From Actinomycetes bacterium (GTDB lineage Bacteria; Actinomycetota; Actinomycetes; S36-B12), in assembly GCA_030425745.1 (NCBI GenBank), contig JAUHZW010000098.1, positions 1 through 7,581 of the forward strand: DNA of 7,581 bases, in the 5' to 3' direction. The notes beneath the pieces were generated by a model that saw only the letters and a list, made by a program, of their open reading frames with translations, searched no databases and was not told where the DNA came from. The translations under genes and the position numbers were made by a program. Below, piece after piece: positions 1 to 4,799 of the stretch (positions are counted from its first letter, which is position 1; every line of letters begins with the position of its first letter).

Positions 1-852
1 CCGGACACCGCCACGAAGCGCGACCTCGAGGACCGTGCCGTCGTCCGGGCCGTCGCGGACGTCCTCGGTGACGTCGAGGCACTCGACCTCATGCATGAGC
101 TGACGATCGCCGACGCCCACGCCACCGGCCCGACTGTCTCCACCGACTGGCGTTTCGGTCTCATCCGCGACCTCGTTCGCCGGGTGCGGGCGGTCATGGA
201 CGGACGCCCGGCACCCCAGCCCCCGGAGCTGACCGAACAGCAGCGGGTCGCGCTGTCCCACAGTGGGGTGTGGGTGCTGATGGAGGAGCAGGATGGCATC
301 TGGGTCGTCACGGTGGCGGCCCGTGACCAGCTCGGTCTCATGGGCCAGGTCGCCGGTGTGCTGTCCCTGAACCGCCTCAACGTCCTGGCGGCCCGCATCA
401 CGACAGTTGACGGCCGCGCGGTGCAGGAGTGGACGGTGCGGCCCGCCTTCGGTGATCCCCCCGCCCTGGAGCAGCTGAGTCTGGACATCCGCCGGGCTGT
501 GGAGGGCACCTACGACGTCGCGGACCGCCTGGCGAAGCGGGAGGAGGAGTACTCCAACCGGCCCCCGGCCGGCGGGTTCCCTGAGCCCGCGGTCACCGTG
601 GTGCGGACCGGGAGCGGCAACACGGGTGTCGTCGAGGTGCGCGCCCACGATGCTCCGGGGCTGCTGTACCGGGTGACCCGGGCCGTCGCGGCCGCGGACG
701 TCGACATCACAGGCGCCAAGGTCAGCACGGTGGGGTCAGATGCGGTCGATGCCTTCTTCGTGCGCCACCCCGATGGCAACGAGCTGACTGAGGAGCGGTT
801 GGCGGCGCTGCGCACCACCGTCCTGTCGAGCATGGGCGCCGCTCCGGTCTAG
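1..852 (+). CDS. glnD: [Protein-PII] uridylyltransferase / uridylyl-removing enzyme, C-terminal part
   Basis: This is the 3' end of an open frame that enters from the left edge; 283 residues are visible, so the ATG at 91 is an internal Met and not the start. GlnD uridylylates or deuridylylates the PII protein (GlnB/GlnK) according to glutamine level and so controls nitrogen assimilation in the cytosol. The fragment opens with the segment before the ACT domains, including LTIADAHATGP (fragment residues 34-44), which matches the conserved LTEADA-type motif of the family. Two ACT domains follow, at about residues 100-155 (core ARDQLGLMGQVAGVL) and 209-280 (core HDAPGLLYRVTRAVA), the glutamine-sensing tandem of GlnD. 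The nucleotidyltransferase and most or all of the HD domain lie outside the window. Placement just upstream of ffh is usual in Actinobacteria, where glnD typically follows amtB-glnB. No frameshift or missing region is seen. The family call is secure. Confidence 0.93.
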   Translation, partial: PDTATKRDLEDRAVVRAVADVLGDVEALDLMHELTIADAHATGPTVSTDWRFGLIRDLVRRVRAVMDGRPAPQPPELTEQQRVALSHSGVWVLMEEQDGIWVVTVAARDQLGLMGQVAGVLSLNRLNVLAARITTVDGRAVQEWTVRPAFGDPPALEQLSLDIRRAVEGTYDVADRLAKREEEYSNRPPAGGFPEPAVTVVRTGSGNTGVVEVRAHDAPGLLYRVTRAVAAADVDITGAKVSTVGSDAVDAFFVRHPDGNELTEERLAALRTTVLSSMGAAPV

Positions 853-881
853 CCAGCCGGTGGCGCCTGATCCCGGCAGGT

Positions 882-887
882 TAGTCT
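882..887 (+). promoter_or_regulatory. Candidate -10 element for a leaderless ffh transcript
   Basis: TAGTCT fits the actinobacterial TANNNT -10 consensus. It ends seven bases before the GTG start of ffh, so transcription would begin at or next to the start codon. No good Shine-Dalgarno lies at normal spacing; the nearest purine run, GGCAGG at 875-880, is 14 bases away. No convincing -35 hexamer is visible about 17-18 bases upstream, so the assignment rests on the -10 and its spacing only. Confidence 0.4.
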
Positions 888-894
888 GGCCTGC

Positions 895-2424
895 GTGTTT
901 GCGAGCCTCTCCGACCGCCTGGCGTCGACGTTCAAGGGCCTGCGCGGCAAGGGTCGACTGAGCGAGGCCGATGTCGATGCCACCGTGCGCGAGATCCGCA
1001 CCGCCCTGCTCGAGGCCGACGTCGCCCTGCCGGTCGTGCGGCAGTTCGCGGCGACCGTCAAGGAGCGGGCGCTGTCGGCTGAGGTCTCCGGTGCGCTGAA
1101 TCCCGCGCAGCAGGTCGTCAAGATCGTCCACGAGGAGCTCGTCACGGTCCTGGGCGGTGAGACCGCCCGTCTGGCATACGCCAAGACCGGTCCGACCGTC
1201 ATCCTGTTGGCCGGCCTGCAGGGTGCCGGCAAGACGACCCTGGCGGGCAAGCTCGCGCTGCATCTGAAGAACGAGGGTCATGCCCCGCTTCTCGTGGCGG
1301 CCGACCTGCAGCGTCCCAACGCCGTCGACCAGCTCAAGGTCGTCGGCGAGCGCGCCGGCGTCGCGGTCTTCGCGCCAGAGCCCGGCAACGGGGTCGGTGA
1401 TCCGGTCTCCGTGACCAAGCAGGCCCGCGAGCATGCGGTCGCCAAGGTCCACGACGTCGTGATCGTCGACACCGCAGGGCGGTTGGCCGTCGATGCCGAC
1501 CTCATGCAGCAGCTGCGCGATGTGCGTGATGCTGCGCGGCCCGACAACACCCTGCTTGTCGTTGACGCCATGATCGGTCAGGACGCCGTGCGCACCGCCG
1601 AGGAGTTCGCCGAGGGGGTGGGGTTCGACGCCGTCGTCCTCACCAAGCTCGATGGCGACGCGCGTGGTGGTGCCGCACTGTCGGTCGTCACCGTCACCGG
1701 TCGCCCGATCATGTTCGCGTCGGTGGGTGAGAAGCTCACCGACTTCGAGTCGTTCCACCCCGACCGCATGGCCTCGCGCATCCTCGACATGGGTGACGTG
1801 CTCACCCTGATCGAGCAGGCGGAGAAGGCATTCGATGCCGAGCAGGCCGAGCGCATGGCGCGCAAGGTCTCGTCCGGCGAGGACTTCACGCTCGAGGACT
1901 TCCTCGAGCAGATGCAGGCCGTCAAGAAGATGGGCTCGCTGGGCAAGATCCTCGGCATGCTGCCCGGCATGGGCGACATGAAGGCCCAGTTGGAGCAGGT
2001 GGACGACCGCGAGCTCGACCGCGTGGCCGCCATCATCCAGTCGATGACCCCGGCGGAGAGACAGGACCCGAAGATCCTCAACGGCTCCCGGCGGGCGCGC
2101 ATCGCGGCCGGTTCCGGCAGCTCGGTCAGCGACGTCAACGGGCTGGTCGAGCGATTCACCCAGGCCCAGAAGATGATGAAGCAGATGGGCAAGGGCGGCG
2201 GCATGCCCGGTATGCCGCCGATGCCCGGGATGCCCGGCATGGGTGGCAGCAAGAAGTCCAAGGGCAAGATGGCGAAGTCCAGCAAGTCAGCCAAGGGCAA
2301 GCGCCGCAGCGGCAACCCGGCGAAGCGGGCGCAGGAGGCTCAGCAGGTCGCGGTGTCTGACGCACCCGCACAGGAGTTCGATCCCGCGACCCTGCCCAAG
2401 GAACTGCGCGACCTCCTCGACTGA
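895..2424 (+). CDS. ffh: Signal recognition particle GTPase Ffh (SRP54)
   Basis: Ffh binds 4.5S RNA and the signal sequences of nascent membrane and secreted proteins, and docks with FtsY at the membrane in a GTP-dependent way. The 509-residue protein has an N domain (about 1-90, with the ALLEADVAL motif at 37-45) and a G domain. The G domain shows the P-loop GLQGAGKTT (107-115), DTAGR (192-196) and TKLDGDARGG (250-259). The M domain (about 327-435) carries the RNA-binding helix-turn-helix with SRRARIAAGSGSSVSDVN (398-415). After the Met/Pro/Gly-rich run at 436-451 comes a Lys/Ser-rich basic tail and a C-terminal FDPATLPKELRDLLD. E. coli Ffh is about 450 residues, so this protein has roughly 50-60 extra C-terminal residues. 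The GTG at 895 is chosen because MFASLSDRLASTFKGLRG matches the family N-terminus exactly. It lies 42 bases after glnD stops and appears to have its own promoter. Confidence 0.98.
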   Translation: MFASLSDRLASTFKGLRGKGRLSEADVDATVREIRTALLEADVALPVVRQFAATVKERALSAEVSGALNPAQQVVKIVHEELVTVLGGETARLAYAKTGPTVILLAGLQGAGKTTLAGKLALHLKNEGHAPLLVAADLQRPNAVDQLKVVGERAGVAVFAPEPGNGVGDPVSVTKQAREHAVAKVHDVVIVDTAGRLAVDADLMQQLRDVRDAARPDNTLLVVDAMIGQDAVRTAEEFAEGVGFDAVVLTKLDGDARGGAALSVVTVTGRPIMFASVGEKLTDFESFHPDRMASRILDMGDVLTLIEQAEKAFDAEQAERMARKVSSGEDFTLEDFLEQMQAVKKMGSLGKILGMLPGMGDMKAQLEQVDDRELDRVAAIIQSMTPAERQDPKILNGSRRARIAAGSGSSVSDVNGLVERFTQAQKMMKQMGKGGGMPGMPPMPGMPGMGGSKKSKGKMAKSSKSAKGKRRSGNPAKRAQEAQQVAVSDAPAQEFDPATLPKELRDLLD

Positions 2425-2500
2425 CCGGGGGAGTGCACGCCGCGGATCAGGCGTCTGGCAGACTGTGCGGGCACTTGTCGCCCGGTTGGCCCTCTACCCT

Positions 2501-2531
2501 CCGGACCGGCAGTCAACAGGTCAAGGTCCGG
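2501..2531 (+). other. Possible stem-loop in the rpsP leader
   Basis: CCGGACC (2501-2507) and GGTCCGG (2525-2531) are perfect 7-base inverted repeats separated by 17 bases. They lie at the expected 5' end of the rpsP leader. If transcription starts near the C at 2507, most of the left arm would not be in the RNA, so the dyad could act as DNA (operator-like), as RNA from an upstream promoter, or not at all. Confidence 0.35.
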
Positions 2532-2575
2532 GTCATGTCCCCACGTGGTCCCCGGTCGTGTCCGCCCCTCACATC

Positions 2576-2580
2576 AGGAG
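2576..2580 (+). promoter_or_regulatory. Ribosome binding site of rpsP
   Basis: AGGAG lies 11 bases before the GTG at 2592. It selects this start over the in-frame GTG at 2433, which would add 53 residues not found in S16. Confidence 0.8.
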
Positions 2581-2591
2581 ATAAGCCACCC

Positions 2592-3167
2592 GTGGCCGTC
2601 AAGATCAAGTTGAAGCGCATCGGCAAGATCCATGCGCCGCAGTACCGCATCGTCATCGCCGACTCCCGCACGGCCCGCAATGGCCGCGCCATTGAGGAGA
2701 TCGGCATCTACCAGCCGCTCGACAACCCGAGCCTGATCAAGCTCGACTCCGAGCGGGTCCAGTACTGGCTCGGCGTCGGCGCCCAGCCGACCGAGGCCGT
2801 CATGGCCATCCTGAAGGTCACCGGTGACTGGCAGAAATTCAAGGGTCTGCCGGGCGCTGAGGGCACCCTCGAGGTTGCCGAGCCGAAGCCGAACAAGATG
2901 GTCGCCTACGAGGAGGCCGTCAAGGCCGCCGCGAACGAGCCGAAGTCCAAGCCGAAGCCCAAGCTCGAGGTCGAGGAGCCGGCTGCTGACGCTGCTCCGG
3001 CCGACGCCGTCGAGGCCGAGGTCGCGGCTGCGGACGAGACCGTCGCCGAGGCTCAGGCCGAGGAGGCCGCTGCCGATGCCGTGGCCGCCGACGAGGTTGC
3101 CGCTGAGGCGATCGAGCAGGCCGCCGACGAGGCTGCGGCCGAGGCTGCGGCCGAGGACAACGCCTGA
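2592..3167 (+). CDS. rpsP: 30S ribosomal protein S16 with long acidic Ala/Glu-rich C-terminal extension
   Basis: S16 is a 30S subunit protein that stabilises the 5' domain of 16S rRNA during assembly. The core, about residues 2-85, begins AVKIKLKRIGKIHAPQYRIV and contains DSRTARNGRAIEEIGIYQP (24-42), both diagnostic. Typical bacterial S16 is about 80-90 residues; this one is 191. The extra half runs from a Lys/Pro linker (about 97-126) into a strongly acidic Ala/Glu/Asp tail (127-191). Extended S16 tails are common in Actinobacteria, although this one is on the long side. A perfect 12-base tandem duplication at 3129-3152, encoding EAAA twice, suggests growth by slippage. The GTG start at 2592 is supported by AGGAG at 2576-2580 and by the family N-terminus. 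The gene heads the operon, and its TGA overlaps the next ATG. Confidence 0.97.
   Translation: MAVKIKLKRIGKIHAPQYRIVIADSRTARNGRAIEEIGIYQPLDNPSLIKLDSERVQYWLGVGAQPTEAVMAILKVTGDWQKFKGLPGAEGTLEVAEPKPNKMVAYEEAVKAAANEPKSKPKPKLEVEEPAADAAPADAVEAEVAAADETVAEAQAEEAAADAVAADEVAAEAIEQAADEAAAEAAAEDNA
3129..3152 (+). repeat. Perfect 12-base tandem repeat in the rpsP tail
   Basis: GAGGCTGCGGCC occurs twice head to tail (3129-3140 and 3141-3152) and is in frame, encoding EAAAEAAA. The copies are identical at all positions, including synonymous ones. Recent duplication by slippage is therefore likelier than selection for composition alone. Confidence 0.85.
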
Positions 3168-3406
3168 TGCTCGAGGAGGCCCTGGGCCATCTCGTGCGCG
3201 GCATCGTCGACCACCCGGACGACGTCGACGTCCAGATGCGCAACGGCCGTCGGGGCAAGTCCCTCGACGTCCGGGTGCATCCGGACGACATGGGTCGCGT
3301 GATCGGACGCGGGGGTCGCACGGCGACCGCGCTGCGCACCGTGATCACGGCCCTGAACGACGATCGCGCCGTGCGGATCGACTTCCTCGACGTCGCCGAG
3401 CGCTAG
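3167..3406 (+). CDS. khpA: KH-domain RNA-binding protein, KhpA/YlqC family (UPF0109)
   Basis: This small 79-residue cytosolic protein is essentially one type II KH domain with the RNA-contacting loop GRGG (47-50) inside DDMGRVIGRGGRTATALRTVI. The family is encoded between rpsP and rimM in most Actinobacteria and Firmicutes. In Streptococcus and related bacteria KhpA pairs with KhpB/EloR to bind RNA and affect cell division and elongation. Whether that holds here is inference. The ATG shares its A with the rpsP stop (TGATG at 3165-3169), and GAGGA at 3153-3157, inside the rpsP tail, is a suitable ribosome binding site. Translational coupling to S16 is therefore likely. Length and sequence are normal for the family. 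Confidence 0.92.
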   Translation: MLEEALGHLVRGIVDHPDDVDVQMRNGRRGKSLDVRVHPDDMGRVIGRGGRTATALRTVITALNDDRAVRIDFLDVAER

Positions 3407-3413
3407 AGAGCCC

Positions 3414-3926
3414 ATGCGCGTCGTTGTCGGGCGCATCGGTCGTCCTCACGGCATCCGCGGTGAGGTGACGGTCGAGCCCCGCACCGACGAACCCGATGAG
3501 CGTTTCGCCCCGGGTGCCGTGCTGCTCGCCACCACCCCGACCGGTCGGTTGGAGGTGGAGCGGGCGCACTGGCACTCGGGGCGTCTGCTTGTGTCCTTCA
3601 CCGGGGTCCATGACCGCAATGCGGCCGAGGCGCTGCGCGGGGTGATCCTCGAGGTCGACCGCGACGACGCCGCGGTGCCCGACGATCCGGACGAGTTCTA
3701 CGACAGCGCGCTGATCGGCTGCCGGGTCACGACTCTCGACGGCCGGGATGTCGGTGAGGTGACCGAGGTGGCGCATCTGCCGGCTCAGGACCTGCTCGTC
3801 GTCAACGGCCCCTACGGTGAGGTGCTCATCCCGTTCGTGGAGGAGATCGTGCCGACGATCGAACCGGCGAACCGTTCCGTCGTCATCGATCCGCCGCCCG
3901 GCCTCATCGAGGAGCCCCTCGGCTGA
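3414..3926 (+). CDS. rimM: Ribosome maturation factor RimM
   Basis: RimM binds ribosomal protein S19 and assists maturation of the 30S head domain. At 170 residues the protein has normal length. The N-terminal RimM barrel carries the signature GRIGRPHGIRGEV (6-18). The C-terminal PRC-barrel spans about 95-165, beginning EFYDSALIG, with LIPFVEEIV (138-146) before the family-typical ending with PPPGLIE. It begins seven bases after the KH gene. The upstream AGAGAG (3405-3410) is a poor, very close ribosome binding site, so coupling to upstream translation is probable. Its stop overlaps the trmD start. The rimM-trmD pair is one of the most conserved neighbourhoods in bacteria. Confidence 0.97.
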   Translation: MRVVVGRIGRPHGIRGEVTVEPRTDEPDERFAPGAVLLATTPTGRLEVERAHWHSGRLLVSFTGVHDRNAAEALRGVILEVDRDDAAVPDDPDEFYDSALIGCRVTTLDGRDVGEVTEVAHLPAQDLLVVNGPYGEVLIPFVEEIVPTIEPANRSVVIDPPPGLIEEPLG

Positions 3927-4639
3927 TGCGCATCGATGTCGTCTCGATCTTCCCGGAGTACCTCGACGCGCTGCGGCTGTCCCTGGTCGGAAAGGCCATC
4001 GAGGCCGGCACGATCGACCTGCGCGTCCACGACCTCCGTGCCCACACGCACGATCGGCATCGGACGGTCGACGACACCCCCTACGGCGGCGGCCCGGGCA
4101 TGGTCATGAGCCCGGTGCCCTGGGGGGAGGCGCTGGATCAGATCCGCGAGAGCGATTCCGAGGGCACGCCCCGTCTGGTCATCCCGACGCCGTCGGGTCG
4201 GCGGTATGACCAGACCGTTGCGACAGAGCTGAGCGCCCATCCGTGGCTCGTGTTCGCCTGCGGACGCTACGAGGGGATCGACTCGCGCGTCGCCGAGCAC
4301 TACGCGGCCCGCGAGGACTGGGACGGGGTGGCCGAGTACTCCGTCGGTGACTACGTGCTCGCCGGGGGAGAGGCGGCCGTGCTGGTCATGGTGGAGTCCG
4401 TCGCCCGACTGCTTCCGGGGGTTCTGGGCAATGCGGAGAGCGCACAGGACGACTCCTTCGCCGCCGGTGACATGGCGGATCTGCTCGAGGGTCCGGTGTT
4501 CACCAAGCCGCCGGAGTGGCGCGGTCTGGGCATCCCCGACGTGCTGCTGAGCGGCCACCACGCCCGGATCGCCGAGTGGCGCCGGGAGCAGGCCCGGCAG
4601 CGCACCGAGACCCACCGCCCCGACCTCCTCCCCGACTGA
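3926..4639 (+). CDS. trmD: tRNA (guanine-N1)-methyltransferase TrmD
   Basis: TrmD transfers a methyl group from S-adenosylmethionine to N1 of G37 in tRNAs with G at position 36, preventing +1 frameshifting. The 237-residue SPOUT-family protein shows VVSIFPEYLDAL near the N-terminus and TPYGGGPGM (51-59). The knot segments that bind the cofactor are CGRYEGID (112-119) and EYSVGDYVLAGGE (137-149). QDDSF (174-178) probably holds the general-base Asp (D176, by comparison with the EDSF motif of E. coli). VFTKPPEWRGLGIPDVLLSG (191-210) begins the tRNA-binding C-terminal domain. GAGGAG at 3909-3914 is the ribosome binding site, and the start overlaps the rimM stop as TGATG. In most bacteria rplS follows directly; here the operon ends and a palindromic element begins seven bases after the stop. 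Confidence 0.98.
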   Translation: MRIDVVSIFPEYLDALRLSLVGKAIEAGTIDLRVHDLRAHTHDRHRTVDDTPYGGGPGMVMSPVPWGEALDQIRESDSEGTPRLVIPTPSGRRYDQTVATELSAHPWLVFACGRYEGIDSRVAEHYAAREDWDGVAEYSVGDYVLAGGEAAVLVMVESVARLLPGVLGNAESAQDDSFAAGDMADLLEGPVFTKPPEWRGLGIPDVLLSGHHARIAEWRREQARQRTETHRPDLLPD

Positions 4640-4645
4640 CCCGTT

Positions 4646-4676
4646 CAGATGTGCACCGCTTCCCGGTGCGAATCTG
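4646..4676 (+). other. Local hairpin A inside the palindromic element
   Basis: CAGAT pairs with ATCTG (4672-4676), and GCACCG (4653-4658) pairs with CGGTGC (4664-4669). A G-A mismatch and a possible G-U wobble lie between the two helices, and the loop is CTTCC (4659-4663). The left strand is the same one that pairs with 4716-4737 in the long fold, so the two structures exclude each other. Confidence 0.6.
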
Positions 4677-4692
4677 GCTTGGAGGGTCGATA

Positions 4693-4720
4693 CCGGTCCA
4701 ATTCCGGCGAACTGGACCGG
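4693..4720 (+). other. Local hairpin B inside the palindromic element
   Basis: Positions 4693-4704 pair with 4709-4720 at 11 of 12 positions (CCGGTCCA against TGGACCGG, then TTC against GAA, with one A-C mismatch) around the CGGC loop. Hairpin B can coexist with hairpin A. In the long fold the strand 4716-4720 is taken instead by 4663-4667. Confidence 0.65.
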
Positions 4721-4787
4721 GAAGCGGTGCAAATCTGTGGGACGCGCGGGGGGTGTGTGACTACCGGGACTTGTGTGGCGTCACCGC

Positions 4788-4793
4788 TACGCT
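4788..4793 (+). promoter_or_regulatory. Candidate -10 element for a leaderless ftsK transcript
   Basis: TACGCT fits TANNNT and ends six bases before the ATG at 4800, with no Shine-Dalgarno between. Initiation would fall at the start codon, the arrangement of leaderless actinobacterial mRNAs. No clear -35 is seen at 16-18 bases spacing. Confidence 0.45.
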
Positions 4794-4799
4794 CGCCGC

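Larger units (their letters stand above)
2425..2591 (+). promoter_or_regulatory. Intergenic leader region of the rpsP operon with candidate promoter
   Basis: No gene is supported in these 167 bases. The best -10 candidate is TACCCT at 2495-2500 (TANNNT type). A TTGTCG at 2475-2480 resembles a -35, but the 14-base spacer is short, so only the -10 is reasonably plausible. Transcription from there would give a 5' leader of about 85 bases. Small dyads GTCT-GGC-AGAC and GTGC-GG-GCAC sit shortly after ffh. They are weak and lack a T tract, so I do not call a terminator. Confidence 0.4.
4646..4737. repeat. Interrupted palindromic element between trmD and ftsK
   Basis: The right arm, 4709-4737, pairs at 27 of 29 positions with a left arm split into 4646-4667 and 4698-4704, around a 4-base loop CGGC (4705-4708). 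The two mismatches are at 4651 and 4701. The left arm is interrupted by exactly 30 bases (4668-4697). That segment ends with CCGGT, and CCGGT also immediately precedes it (4663-4667), so it looks like an insertion or partial duplication. The right arm ends with CGGTGCAAATCTG (4725-4737), and a near-copy, CGGTGCGAATCTG, lies at 4664-4676. As RNA this would be a very stable structure just after trmD. There is no T tract, so intrinsic termination of the usual kind is not shown. A dispersed REP-like or MITE-like intergenic repeat is the best alternative. No target-site duplication is obvious. Confidence 0.88.

Noticed and set aside
736..1758. Minus-strand open frame of 340 codons across glnD and ffh
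   Set aside because: It is a shadow of two well-supported genes, with no domain pattern or ribosome binding site of its own.
2443..2474. Terminator after ffh from small dyads GTCT-GGC-AGAC and GTGC-GG-GCAC
   Set aside because: The stems are only four base pairs each and no T tract follows, so they are within chance expectation for GC-rich sequence.
2433..2591. 53-codon upstream extension of rpsP from the GTG at 2433
   Set aside because: S16 starts universally at the AVKIKLKRIG-type sequence, and a good ribosome binding site (AGGAG, 2576-2580) precedes the GTG at 2592. The extension shows no coding character.
4646..4737. Classical intrinsic terminator for the trmD operon
   Set aside because: The hairpin potential is large but no T-rich tract follows either arm (the sequence after 4737 is TGGGACGCG). 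Termination by another mechanism is possible but not shown.
4646..4737. CRISPR array or tRNA-like gene in the trmD-ftsK spacer
   Set aside because: The repeated pieces are inverted or nested and only two, with no regular spacers. No acceptor stem, anticodon arm or T-loop sequence is present.
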